Assembly: GCA_028015205.1 (NCBI GenBank)
Contig: CM051517.1
Coordinates: 57,039,455 to 57,103,454 of the forward strand
Reading direction: 5' to 3'
DNA: 64,000 nucleotides
Source: Mytilisepta virgata
Taxonomy: Eukaryota; Mollusca; Bivalvia; Mytilida; Mytilidae
A program made the position numbers and the translations under genes. Below the pieces are notes generated by a model. The model worked only from the letters and a program-made list of their open reading frames with translations. It had not been told where the DNA came from and ran no database searches. Positions 26,701 to 38,533 of this stretch are shown here, one piece after another. Numbering within the stretch: the stretch's first letter is position 1; each line of letters begins with the position of its first letter.

Positions 26701-26972
26701 CCTTAACAAGAGGGATCAGCCCATCACAACTTAACACCAACCATGCAGCAGCAATGAGGAGATATGTATTAAATACAATTCTCAGAGAAGGCAAGAAACC
26801 TGATAATGAAAGAAACATGTGTGACATGGTTGGGTGCATGAGGCCAGGACCATCAGCCAGGAGGCAGAGATGTGATGTGTGTGGGAGATGGTCCCATTTT
26901 CAGTGTGTAGGCATCGCAGATCATGCTGGACAAGATTATGTCTGTTTAATATGTTCTGCTCAGTACAACTAG
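8716..26972 (+). CDS. Ulp1/SENP-like (C48) cysteine protease with C-terminal PHD finger, 16 exons
   Basis: Exons: 8716-8736, 13299-13340, 13986-14064, 15280-15372, 16790-16867, 18974-19081, 19516-19583, 19871-19922, 20010-20025, 20249-20310, 20751-20810, 22019-22149, 23232-23363, 24916-25064, 25671-25785 and 26691-26972. They total 1488 nt, giving 495 residues plus stop TAG. All introns are GT-AG and phases agree throughout, including a 16-nt micro-exon. The first exon (MSRTEDP) is inferred from its ATG, donor and phase. Around residues 275-410 is a Ulp1 domain: LNPGQWLTDK, then NHWVLL (His333), FLDS (Asp350), Gln390 and HSCGPFVLV (Cys396), so the triad looks intact. A C4HC3 PHD finger follows (C446, C451, C463, C466, H471, C474, C487, C490). 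Residues near 110-160 (LAPEWYPEDIAF) faintly recall NRF1-type DNA-binding domains; this is unproven. The gene faces the transposase and probably acts on SUMO or ubiquitin-like conjugates in the nucleus. Exon 1 lies only about 245 bp inside the left terminus. Confidence 0.85.
9710..10117 (+). pseudogene. Remnant of a retroelement polymerase C-terminal region
   Basis: The open frame contains KLLNQGFIRDKLMSSLRKFY followed by GRHHELIDHYSVPISKMM, then a GTAYPFGAPGFTPG-like run. I recognise phrases of this kind from retroelement polyprotein tails common in bivalve genomes (from memory). There is no RT catalytic motif, so it is a fragment. It lies between the left terminus and array A, in intron 1 of the protease gene. 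Confidence 0.45.
10617..10718 (+). mobile_element. 3' fragment of a tRNA-derived SINE
   Basis: It matches the 3' part of the full copy at 17673-17940: CTCCCCGGGTACTCCGACTT, CCTCCACCAATAAAAA, and the CCCCAACTAA(AAAC)n tail. It is 5' truncated. Array A starts directly after the tail. Confidence 0.8.
10719..13130 (+). repeat. 33-bp minisatellite, left subterminal array (A)
   Basis: About 72 units with the core GTATCTAAGAACCATGGTCA (20 of 33 bases), in the same orientation as the left terminus. The first half is nearly homogeneous. The second half (after about 11700) has variants (GAACAG, GGACAG, ATTCAG) and larger duplications: about 168 bp repeated at 12424 and 12593, and a block near 11770-11910 echoed near 12940-13080. 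It sits in intron 1 of the protease gene and starts directly at the AAAC tail of a SINE fragment. Confidence 0.95.
14615..14965 (+). repeat. Two diverged tandem copies of about 185 bp
   Basis: GTACATGAATAGCTTGTGAT and GTCATGGGTCATCGACTTTG segments occur near 14650-14735 and again near 14830-14915. Intronic, with no coding potential. Confidence 0.7.
15655..16470. mobile_element. MITE-like element with diverged inverted ends
   Basis: CCTAGGTAAATAAGTCTGGT near 15669 is mirrored by CCCAGACTTATTTTACTAGG near 16440-16460. The interior repeats CTAGTAAAA and AGTCC words. Intronic. Confidence 0.55.
17673..17940 (+). mobile_element. Full-length tRNA-derived SINE
   Basis: The head resembles a tRNA gene with A box TGGCCGAATGG and B box GAGTTCGAATCTC. 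A body and a 3' end CCCCAACTAAACAAACAAAC follow. It lies in an intron of the protease gene. Short ORFs here belong to the SINE. Confidence 0.85.
18150..18310 (+). repeat. Short AT-rich tandem repeat
   Basis: Four to five degenerate units built on CACGATCATATCATTATATA with ATGTACATTT alternations. Intronic. Confidence 0.7.
20985..21920. repeat. Dispersed repeat split by a LINE tail
   Basis: The outer parts (20985-21130 and 21695-21920) match the 3170-3650 repeat in order. The middle is occupied by the LINE-tail fragment at about 21290-21590, consistent with insertion into the older repeat. Intronic in the protease gene. Confidence 0.5.
21290..21590 (-). pseudogene. LINE ORF2 C-terminal fragment
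   Basis: The reverse strand encodes RLCDKCKTLEDEQHFILYC followed by a hydrophobic and basic tail, the C-x2-C...E-x-HF-x3-C pattern at the end of many LINE ORF2 proteins. It is broken by a stop upstream. Confidence 0.55.
22606..22854 (-). mobile_element. Second tRNA-derived SINE family, minus strand
   Basis: The reverse complement begins CCACCTCGGTGGTCTCGTTG and has the B box GGTTCGATCCC about 50 bases on, the layout of a tRNA promoter. The 3' limit is approximate. It lies in the intron upstream of the exon carrying VINAYLAVLQ. Confidence 0.7.
23582..24217 (+). pseudogene. Penelope-like element reverse-transcriptase fragment
   Basis: Open pieces read RYTADGFILLNGNKNKLQEL, then KYLKFTYEIS, and after a break SCHPKSLFKGFIKGEIILHI with KYWDLIENDPELS. 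This order (RYxDDG-like, FT, HP...I.GE) is that of the Penelope RT. The catalytic DD is degraded (TAD) and frames shift, so it is dead. It lies between two protease-domain exons. Confidence 0.65.
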
Positions 26973-26999
26973 CATCTATGAGACAGCACCCAAAATCAA

Positions 27000-29629
27000 T
27001 CGGCATCCACCGCTGACTCAATACTCTTCATCTAACCTCGGCTGTATGTGGTGATTTGCTCAAAAAAGTTCTCTTGCATGACAAAATTTAATGTTTTGTA
27101 TATATTCGATCAATGTAAAATAGTTTTATTTGTTAATAATATACTTACTTAAGTATTTTAGAAATCCTTGAACAGTTCAATAATACGTAAATCGCTTACT
27201 AAAAAGATCAGTACGGCTTCTATGCCAACATAACAAGATAAAAAATACATAAAACAACATTGGACTGGAAACGAATTTAACATCGGTACATGCCTGTCTG
27301 GAAAAATATCATTGTTAGATGGGTTGAAAAAACTTGTACTTCCGAGTGTAGGCAAACTGATAATTTTGAAAACATGGCGTCTTTAGTTAGGAGAATTTTA
27401 GGTGAATGGTTTATTTAGTTTTGATCTGAAACAACATTTTGCATGTTGATATAAATGAAATTTAAACAGAATTTTATATTTATGCAGCAAATAAAAGTAT
27501 CTGGATGTAAGTTAAATAAGGAATTAGTTTTTTATGAAGAAAATTAAAATATTGATTTTTTTAACACGTGTTTGAACTCCTAAATATATTTCTAATGGAT
27601 CCCACCATGATACAGCCAAGGTTAGATGGAGGAACGTAATCAGCCGAGGTGAGCTGAGCTCACCCAAAGTACTGAACATGGGAGAAACAGTTTCCGAGTG
27701 TATTAGGTATAGGTTTCACAATGAGTAGGTATTCCAACTAATTTCTATAACATTGAACTATGTATTGTCAACTAATTCAAATATAATTATATATTGAAAA
27801 ACATGTGTTAGTGTTTTTCTGCTATTGATCTATTGGGGAATGAGGAAACATGTACAAGGTGCATTTAATTTCACTTCAGTGACATAGGAGCACAGGTTAT
27901 CCTTCTTTTGATGGATAAATATTATTTTGAGTTTAAATTTTGAAAGAAAATCAAGAAATGTTTGTTTACAGTATAACGATTAATGCCACAATGACTTCTA
28001 AATCTAAGTGCAAAATCAAGTCAACATAAACTTTTAATAGTTAAATTTATGCCTTCAAATATTAGTTGGAGTGTCTACAATGTGTATAAATTGAAATTTG
28101 CAAAATATCAACTCAAGGTATTTAGGCCTAGACCACTTGATTTTCTGGGGAATTGGGGTGGGGAAGGACAAAGCAATATGAAATCTATAAACTTTTTTTT
28201 TATGGTAGTTTTGCATGAAGAACATGATTTTGTCTATGGCCAGGCAATGGCTTAAACGGCTGGATGGAATTCAATGAAACTTCACACAAGACCATCATAT
28301 GGAGATGTGCATGATTGTGGTTGATGCCAAATTGTGACAAGGGAGATAATTGGATTTTGATTGGCAATAGTTGGAAGGCAAAAAGGGGGGAGGGGATATC
28401 ACCTTTGTGGGCTCACTCACAGTACCTCTAGTTTCACCTTGTGGTAACTTGACCATGTTATGATGGGGTGGTGCTTTGATGAACTTGAAACCCCTATCCG
28501 AAATTGTTCACGTTCCCTTGGAAATAGGAATTGTCAAAATAATAGCTTTCTGGACTTTTTTGCAAACCCTTTTACCAAGTGGTCTTATCGGTATGCGAGC
28601 AAGCTGATCCGGTAATTATTTTGTACCCCTTGCAAAGATACTTTTATGATTTTTAGAAGTCTTCGTCTGATTCACATACTTTAAGAGATTTTGCATGTTT
28701 TCTCATAGCTCAAGCCGGTAGAGGACATTGTATTGCCTAGCAATACTTTCAGACTGCTTGTAATTTCAATAGTTTTTTCATGATTTAATATTTAGTGTTT
28801 AATTCATCAGAATATGAGAAAGCACTTATAAATGACATCACTTATATTTATTTCACATGTTAATTTATATGAGATGTATATGGATTGAAATTTGTTGTTG
28901 GATTGTGTTTTTATGTACATATAGTAAAAAGATTTTATACTTATTTTTTCATCGTTATGTATTCAAGTTGAATAATGCATACTGTTTTTCTTTTGCATTA
29001 AAAGATGTCTGAGATTAAAAAAGAGAATAAATTTGTCATTGTAAGGTTGTAGTCCCTCACATTACAATGATGACTTGCCAACAACAGAAATGGGTATGGC
29101 AGCAGTACTGCATGTTAACTTCAAACAATTAAGGGTCGTTCAGTTGTAAATACGTGTATGATAGAACAATGAATAAAACATTTATGTTCCATATATGCAG
29201 CCAAAACTCCCAAGCCTGTTTTCACTATGTAAAGCCATTTTTCAGAATTGCCAGGGCCCAGCTTCATAAAACTTCCCAAGTTGAGATTTTCCTCAAACCA
29301 ATGAGTTTTTCCCCAAATTTTAAATTTCTATCCATCTGATTGATCAGTATTTTAGTTCAGAGAAACCCTAAAAAAGTATGTTCCATTCACATCTATGAAC
29401 AATAAGAGGTATATCCTCATGTAAGATTCAGGAGCAATATATACCATGGGCAATACATACAACCCAGATCTAAGACCCAAATGGTTGCTTCCTAAAAGAG
29501 AAGAGCACAATGTATCCTTTTCTAAAACATTGAATATTTTGGGGTAATAACACAGAATCCGAATTCCAGATGGAACCAATGCATTTCGAGCATGGAGCAT
29601 AGAACCCATCCAATGGAGCCCAGATTCCC
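27000..29629. other. Spacer after the protease gene, no gene recognised
   Basis: After the TAG at 26970-26972 a short segment resembles the start of the 20985 repeat. At 27361-27395 an ACTTCCG word precedes an ATGGCG...TTAG|GTGAAT exon-like start that I could not extend. The rest (for example 28240-28680) looks like diverged dispersed repeats. Confidence 0.4.
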
Positions 29630-30752
29630 AGTATCTAAGAACCACAGACAGTAAATACAACCCATTTCTAAGAAACACAGACAGTACATACAACCCATAT
29701 ATAACAACCATGACCAGTACATACAACCCATATCTAACAACCATGACCAATACATAAAACCCTTATCTAAGAACCACAGATAGTACATACAACCCATATC
29801 TAAGAAACACAGTACATACAACCCATATCTAAGAAACACAGACAGTACATACAACCCATATCTAACAACCATGACCAGTACATACAACCCATATCTAACA
29901 ACCATGACCAATACATAAAACCCTTATCTAAGAACCACAGATAGTACATACAACCCATATCTAAGAACCACAAACAGTACACACAACCCTTATCTAAGAA
30001 CCACAGACAGTACATACAACCAATATCTAAGAACTACAGACAGTACATACAACCCATATCTAAGAACCACAGACAGTACATACAACCCATATCTAAGAAC
30101 CACAGACAGTACATACAACCCATATCCAACAACCATGACCAGTACATACAACCCATATATAAGAACCACGGACAGTACATACAACCCATATCTAACAACC
30201 ATGGACAGTACATACAACCAATATCTAAGAACCACAGACAGTATATACAACCCATTTCTAAGAACCACGGACAGTACATACAACCCATATCTAAGAACCA
30301 CAGACAGTACATACAACCCATATCTAAGAACCACGGACAGTACATACAACCCATATCTAAGAACCACAGACAGTACATACAACCCATATCTAAGAACCAC
30401 AGACAGTACATACAACCTATATCTAAAAACCACAGACAGTACATACAACCAATATCTAAGAACCATGGACAGTATATACAACCCATTTCTCAGAACCACA
30501 GACCGTACATACAACCAATATCTAAGAACCACAGACAGTATATACAACCCATTTCTCAGAACCACAGACAGTACATACAGCCCATATCTAAGAAACACAG
30601 ACAGTACATACAACCAATATCTAAGAACTACAGACAGTATATATATAGCCCATGTCTAAGAACCATAAGCAATATATACAATCTATATCTAAGAACCATG
30701 AGCAATACTCCATATCTTATAACCATGATCAATATATACACCCCATATCTTT
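29630..30752 (+). repeat. 33-bp minisatellite, internal array (B1)
   Basis: About 34 units with the core CATATCTAAGAACCACAGAC, mixed with TCTAACAACCATGACC variants. The ATATCTAAGAACCAC segment is identical to the core of the terminal inverted repeats. The array lies in the spacer between the two convergent genes, with no gene overlapping. Confidence 0.95.
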
Positions 30753-31954
30753 GAGTACCAAAGGGTCAAAACATATGACTGTTGAATATAGGTTTTTGTA
30801 TTTTTCTTCAGTTTCACACAGGAACATCCTCAATTTATTCAGCGATAGGTTCCAAAGTTTAACTTTGTTGGCCGTGTTGGAATTTGGTTGGCGAGCAGGA
30901 TCATCGGACATAATTCAGAAAGAGAACCACTTGAGGACAGTGTCTGCAAACTTTACATCTAATTTTCTCAAAAATGTTACATTTAAAGATCTCAAGTGAT
31001 TTATCGGTACCGTCCAATATAAAACTATCTTTTGTGGCGTGCGATCCCCGGACACAAATATGAAAAAGTACCTCATAAGGGTTAATTAAATTTTAACGGG
31101 CGATATTAAGTACTCGGGTATTAAACATTTTTAAATTAAATTATAAGCAATAATCGTAATTTTTTCGGGTTATTCGAAATAACGTCGATTTAGTTGTAAT
31201 TCGATTAATCTGCTTCGCGGGTTATACATAGTGTGTACAGGAAAACTTGTTAATTCATGTGTAATTATTCTCAGTAAATCGAGAAAAAATACGATAATTT
31301 CTTAAATATACATGTATATGTAATAGGCATGCTTTGTATTCTAGGCGGAGTTGCCGTAAGAGGTCTTACAGACTTAAATATGAATATATATATATTTATT
31401 TAATATTTAATAGAGATGTGGTCACTGGATTAGAGAACTTAGCCGGGAATTAAGCATCCTGCATCCTAGGGGTACATTGTATAAAGACCATACACTCTAG
31501 GGGTATATGTAAATATGACTTTAAATTTCTTCGGCAGTAACAAAAATATTCTAGGTACAAACTACAAAAGAAGTATGCCCCCGCACTTGATAATTATGGA
31601 CAAAGTTGTTTTGTTATGAGTGATTTTTTTATAATGAATTGTGTCTGTAAGACACAAATGATGCGCCCGCCTGACCATTAGAAATTACAAATGTACCAAC
31701 AAGTCAAAAGTTATTTAACTATAAGATAAAATAAGATAAGACAGGCAAATTTTGAGACGGTCCTGCAAATGTTTGATGACAATCGCTTAGCCTAATGTCC
31801 AGCTCCCTAGACTACTCGGCCACATCAGCTATATAAAAATCTAGCTTCAATAACCGAAGTGTTACCTTGTCACGTATACATATTTTAACCTATACAGTTG
31901 TACAAAATAACAATCCAAAGATACTAATATTAGATATGGTAAATTTATACTATG

Positions 31955-31998
31955 CTGTATACGACGCATTTCAAGGAGTTACCTCTCATCAGCAGCAT
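31955..31998 (-). ncRNA. Hammerhead-ribozyme-like motif, core intact
   Basis: The minus strand reads CTGATGA, GAGG-TAACT-CCTT (helix II with a 5-nt loop), GAAA, a TGCG mini-loop, then TC. That gives CUGAUGA...GAAA...GUC with a minimal helix III, as reported for hammerheads in Penelope-like elements. Helix I could form from ATGCTG and CAGCAT, but with a 5-nt bulge next to the cleavage site, so activity is uncertain. Confidence 0.45.
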
Positions 31999-33084
31999 TA
32001 AAACCGAAACATTTGGAAGACCAAAAATCAAACTTATATTAAACAAGAAGTACTCAACCAAAAATACCGAAATAGGAAGCCAAATTTCAGCTAAGGAGAT
32101 CTACCATGTGCAATACAAGGAATGAACCCTTAGTATTTCTATTATTTTTGAATTTTGCTAAATACTGGTAATTTCTGTAACAAATCAATGAATAATCATG
32201 TCAGACAAGTCTGACGACTGGGTTGGCGAATACCCTCGGGGACCTAGGGTCCAATATAGTGTATATTCTATTATAATGTTGTGAATGTTGTCGCACCGAA
32301 GCATACTCCATATCCTTTCTTTTTCATATCTATATGAATGATTTCAGCCCTGTTTTTGGCGATGTTGTCTCGTTGCGTCTATAATCTAGTCGGTTTAAGG
32401 TAGAAATAGGGACAGGAATGTCAAAATATCAATGATTGAATATTTTATGGAAAATAAATATAGATACGGTATATGTCATAGTGTAAAACTAAGTTTCCAG
32501 TTACATGTATACTTATGTACACTGCATTTATCTAAATAAATAATAGTCCTACAAGACAAAATATCGTTATATAATTTTAATCTGAAATGTACAAAAATAT
32601 GCAATACAGTATTGCCAATTCAGGAAACAAAACCCTGAAATACAAATATTCTTAGAACACAGTGAAAATAACAAATACTATATGTAGGAATTATTTCAGT
32701 AAATGAAATATTAATTTATCCAAAACTATTCAAATTTCGAACTGTAAAAATATTACGGAACCTTTCAAAATGTAAAATGTCCAAAATTTGCATTAAGTGA
32801 ATTCAAAGTAAAATAAAATTCCTTTGTTCTTCAATATAAAATTCGCCGTACCTTAACATTCCAAGCTCTTAATATCACTTAATTTACTATAAAATCATTA
32901 ACAATAGAATTCAAATACTAAAAAACTTAATAAATACCTGAAACGGCAATGCAAATCATCCGTCTTATTGTGACCAAAACATATGGTGGAGTAACGTCTA
33001 TAATTTTGACCTGTTTATGTATATAGAACCTGATAATTATTCTTGCATTGCTCATAATTTAAAGCGCGTAATGCTAAATTGTAT

Positions 33085-33334
33085 TTGTTTGTTTGTTTAG
33101 TTGGGGTTTAACGCCGTTTTCAGCACATTTGGCTATTTCGCGGCGGCCAGTTTTTATTGGTGAAGGAAGCCGGAGTACCCGGAGAGAACCACCGACCTTC
33201 GGTAGGAAAATTGGCAATCTTGTCAATTAAGATCGGAGTCGAACACATCCCGCCACAGGTGAGATTCGAACTAACAACCCGAGCGTTGACAGGCTAGTGA
33301 TCGTTAGTAGTCATGACGAACTACCGAGGCCCCC
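33085..33334 (-). mobile_element. tRNA-derived SINE, minus strand
   Basis: Reverse-oriented copy of the 17673-17940 family: GTTTGTTTGTTTAGTTGGGG on the left is the complement of the AAAC tail, and the B box region GTGAGATTCGAAC is complementary near 33260. The copy is slightly diverged. It lies in the inter-gene spacer of the giant element. Confidence 0.85.
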
Positions 33335-33804
33335 TGCTAAATTGTAAATAGAGTAGTAAATGTCATAGTATCAAGTCAGATGCTTTGAATGAATGAATAA
33401 ATCTGGTAGAAAAAGTAGAGATGATATTGAATAAATAAAAATGAAAGAATTTGGTGAAATATATACGAATAATGAAAATTTATGCCATAATCACACATAC
33501 AAAAATACATGTATTTAATGTCCCGCTACACTGGCAAAAAATACACACTCATGATCGAATGCTTTGATTGATTGATCGTTTGACTGGTGGATGCTTAGCG
33601 TCCAGTTTCAAATATGTCATGCTCCTTCAGGGCGAGAACCTGTTCGATTCATCAAGCATTTCAAATATGGGTGGGATGGAAAACAAATGGAAACCAATTT
33701 TGATTGACAATATGAAAGGCAGATGGTTGGGTAGGGTCGGACTCTCCAAACACGTTACCCACTATGGTCGACGGTCAGGCTTTGCATATTACATGTATGA
33801 CCAT

Positions 33805-33929
33805 CTTATTTGAGAACGTAATACTAGTATGCTATATACCCAATGAAAACACTAGGGAAAAAATTGCATGTGTAATTGTTTTTCCTTGTGTTTTCATTTG
33901 GTATAAAGCATATTATATTCTCAAATAAG
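33805..33929. repeat. 125-bp foldback (hairpin) element
   Basis: CTTATTTGAGAA at 33805 and TTCTCAAATAAG ending at 33929 begin complementary arms of about 50 bp that also pair CAATGAAAACAC with GTGTTTTCATTTG around a central loop. Confidence 0.75.
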
Positions 33930-34142
33930 ATTCCCGAGCCCTTGGGGACCCCCCCCCCTCCCTCAACGAGAGGGTCTCCCCTATCCGCCACCAGGGGACG
34001 CGCTTGACAGCTCTGTGGGTTGAGCCCCAGTGATCCCGAATGCTTTGAAGAAAATATCCACTTTCCAATATCACTTCATTGTATCTCGTTATTGTATTGA
34101 TAGATATCTCATGTTTGTTTGGCAATCTAACTAACCATATAA

Positions 34143-37100
34143 AAGAACCATGTGGAATATATACAAACCATAAGAACTACAGACAGTATAACAACCCATA
34201 TCCAAGAACCATGGACAGTACATACAACCCATATATAAGAACCACGGACAGTACATACAACCCATATCTAAGAACCACGGACAGTACATACAACCCATAT
34301 CTAAGAACAATGGACAGTACATACAGCCCATATCTAACAACCACAGACAGTACATACAACCCATATCTAAGAACCACAGACAGTATATACAGCCCATATC
34401 TAAGAACTACAGACAGTATATACAACCCATATCTTACAACCACAGACAGTACATACAACCCTTATCTAAGAACCATGACCATTACATACAACCCATATCT
34501 AAGAACCATGACCAGTACATACAACCCATATCTAAGAACCACAGACAGTACATACAACCCATATCTAAGAACCACAGACAGTACATACAACCCATATCTA
34601 ACAACCATGACCAGTACATACAGCCCATATCTAAGAACCACAGACAGTACATACAACCCATATCTAAGAACCATGACCAGTACATACAGCCCATATCTAA
34701 GAACCACAGATAGTATATACAACCCATATCTAAGAACCATGACCAATACATACAACCCATATCTAAGAACCACAGACAGTACATACAACCCATATCTAAG
34801 AACCACAGACAGTACATACAACCAATATCTAACAACCATGACCAGTACATACAGCCCATATCTAAGAACCACAGACAGTACATACAACCCATATCTAAGA
34901 ACCATGACCAGTACATACAGCCCATATCTAAGAACCACAGACAGTACATACAACCCATATCTAAGAACCATGACCAGTACATACAGCCCATATCTAAGAA
35001 CCACAGATAGTATATACAACCAATATCTAAGAACCACAGACAGTATATACAACCCATATCTAAGAACCACAGACAGTACATACAACCCATATCTAAGAAC
35101 CACAGACAGTATATACAACCCATATCTAACAACCATGACCTGTACATACAGCCCATATCTAAGAACCACAGACAGTACATACAACCCATATCTAAGAACC
35201 ATGACCAGTACATACAGCCCATATCTAAGAACCACAGACAGTACATACAACCCATATCTAAGAACCACAGACAGTACATACAACCCATATCTAAGAACCA
35301 CAGACAGTACATACAACCCATATCTAAGAACCACAGACAGTATATACAACCAATATCTAAGAACCACAGACAGTATATACAACCCATATCTAAGAACCAC
35401 AGACAGTACATACAACCCATATCTAAGAACCACAGACAGTACATACAACCCATATCTAAGAACCACAGACAGTATATACAACCAAATATCTAAGAACCAC
35501 AGACAGTATATACAACCCATATCTAAGAACCACAGACAGTACATACAACCCATATCTAAGAACCACAGACAGTACATACAACCCATATCTAAGAACCATG
35601 ACCAGTACATACAGCCCAATCTAAGAACCACAGACAGTACATACAACCCATATCTAAGAACCACAGACAGTACATACAACCCATATCTAAGAACCACAGA
35701 CAGTACATACAACCCATATCTAAGAACCACAGACAGTACATACAACCCATATCTAAGAACCACAGACAGTACATACAACCCATATCTAACAACCACAGAC
35801 AGTACATACAACCCATATCTAACAACCACAGACAGTACATACAACCCATATCTAACAACCACAGACAGTACATACAACCCATATCTAAGAACCACAGACA
35901 GTACATACAACCCATATCTAACAACCACAGACAGTACATACAACCCATATCTAAGAACCACAGACAGTACATACAACCCTTATCTAACAACCACAGACAA
36001 TACATACAACCCATATCTAAGAACCACAGACAGTACATACAACCCATATCTAACAACCACAGACAGTACATACAACCAATATCTAACAACCACAGACAGT
36101 ACATACAACCCATATCTAAGAACCACAGACAGTACATACAACCCATATCTAACAACCACAGACAGTACATACAACCAATATCTAACAACCACAGACAGTA
36201 CATACAACCCATATCTAACAACCACAGACAGTACATACAGCCCATATCTAACAACCACAGACAGTACATACAACCCATATCTAACAACCACAGACAGTAC
36301 ATACAACCCATATCTAAGAACCACAGACAGTACATACAACCCATATCTAACAACCACAGACAGTACATACAACCAATATCTAACAACCACAGACAGTACA
36401 TACAACCCATATCTAAGAACCACAGACAGTACATACAACCAATATCTAACAACCACAGACAGTACATACAACCCATATCTAACAACCACAGACAGTACAT
36501 ACAACCCATATCTAACAACCATGACCAGTACATACAACCCATATCTAACAACCACAGACAGTACATACAACCCATATCTAACAACCACAGACAGTACATA
36601 CAACCCATATCTAAGAACCACAGACAGTACATACAACCCTTATCTAACAACCACAGACAATACATACAACCCATATCTAAGAACCACAGACAGTACATAC
36701 AACCCATATCTAACAACCACAGACAGTACATACAACCAATATCTAACAACCACAGACAGTACATACAACCCATATCTAAGAACCACAGACAGTACATACA
36801 ACCCATATCTAACAACCACAGACAGTACATACAACCAATATCTAACAACCACAGACAGTACATACAACCCATATCTAACAACCACAGACAGTACATACAG
36901 CCCATATCTAACAACCACAGACAGTACATACAACCCATATCTAACAACCACAGACAGTACATACAACCCATATCTAAGAACCACAGACAGTACATACAAC
37001 CCATATCTAACAACCACAGACAGTACATACAACCAATATCTAACAACCACAGACAGTACATACAACCCATATCTAAGAACCACAGACAGTACATACAACC

Positions 37101-37917
37101 CTTATCTAACAACCACAGACAGTACATACAACCCATATCTAACAACCACAGACAGTACATACAACCCATATCTAACAACCATGACCAGTACATACAACCC
37201 ATATCTAACAACCACAGACAGTACATACAACCCATATCTAACAACCACAGACAGTACATACAACCCATATCTAAGAACCACAGACAGTACATACAACCCA
37301 TATCTAACAACCACAGACAGTACATACAACCCATATCTAACAACCATGACCAGTACATACAACCCATATCTAACAACCACAGACAGTACATACAACCCAT
37401 ATCTAACAACCACAGACAGTACATACAACCCATATCTAAGAACCACAGACAGTACATACAACCCATATCTAACAACCACAGACAGTACACACAACCCATA
37501 TCTAACAACCATGACCAGTACATACAGCCCATATCTAACAACCACAGACAGTACATACAACCCATATCTAAGAACCACAGACAGTACATACAACCCTTAT
37601 CTAACAACCACAGACAGTACATACAACCCATATCTAACAACCAGACAGTACATACAACCCATATCTAACAACCATGACCAGTACATACAACCCATATCTA
37701 ACAACCACAGACAGTACATACAACCCATATCTAAGAACCATGACCAGTACATACAACCCTTATCTAACAACCACAGACAGTACATACAACCCATATCTAA
37801 CAACCATGGACAATACATACAACCATACATACCTTCCATGTCCCCCTCAGAACTACAAACAAGTACAATCAGACTGTTTGTAAGAACAAAGGTCAGACTG
37901 TATCTAAGAACCATGGC
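34143..37917 (+). repeat. 33-bp minisatellite, main internal array (B2)
   Basis: About 113 units of the same type as B1 (core CATATCTAAGAACCACAGAC), alternating AAGAACC and AACAACC variants. A 660-bp (20-unit) block at 35941-36600 is repeated almost without change at 36601-37260. The array lies just downstream of the transposase stop codon at 38534. Open frames of up to 1280 codons exist here on both strands only because the unit is 33 nt long and lacks in-frame stops. Confidence 0.95.
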
Positions 37918-38533
37918 GTAAATTGTCTCGTGCCACATCAAAAAAATTCTTTTATTTTGTTGCTTATTTAAGAATGAGATACAAACATCTTTATTATTCT
38001 GGTATTAGCCAGATTTTACATTTATTTGTAAATATCAACTGTAAATACAAATAACTTATGACACATAGTTAAATAAATTAAAAACAGTAAAATCTTTCAA
38101 AGTTCAGGATGAATAAAAATTAATAATGTAAATTTCAGTAAAATTGCCTTGCATGTAGCTTAGTTGTTTTGACTCTATTTTCCACATTCAAAAAACTATT
38201 ACTAGTAAATACTTTATAATTTACTGAAGTTCTGCTTCCTAACTCTTTAATAAATATATCTAAGATTTATTTTGAAAAACTCGAAACTTCTTTTCAAGCT
38301 TTATACACAAACAGGAATACCATGCTCAAAATATATAGTCTAATGACATTGAACTAAGGCATTATATACATGTATAAGGTTTTTCTAGAGGGGGATCCTA
38401 AGTTTTTTAGGAGATCTGATGAGGGGGGCATAACAATTTAGAATGTTCTTATAGGTGGGGGTCATTTATTTTTTGCATATTCTGAAATAAAATTTTGCCA
38501 GCCTCCCCCTGGAGATGAAAAAACGACCAGTCC

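Larger units (their letters stand above)
30753..34142. other. Inter-gene spacer with nested repeats
   Basis: A fragment of the TGTATCGCTCACCTG repeat (about 30885-30965), a hammerhead-like motif (31955-31998), a minus-strand SINE (33085-33334) and a hairpin (33805-33929) lie here. No coding exon was recognised elsewhere. Confidence 0.5.

Noticed and set aside
34079..37921. A 1280-codon ORF of 11-residue repeats (YLRTTDSTYNP type), with similarly long ORFs on the opposite strand
   Set aside because: The unit is exactly 33 nt without stops, so several frames stay open on both strands. No start context, splice structure or non-repeat domain supports a protein.
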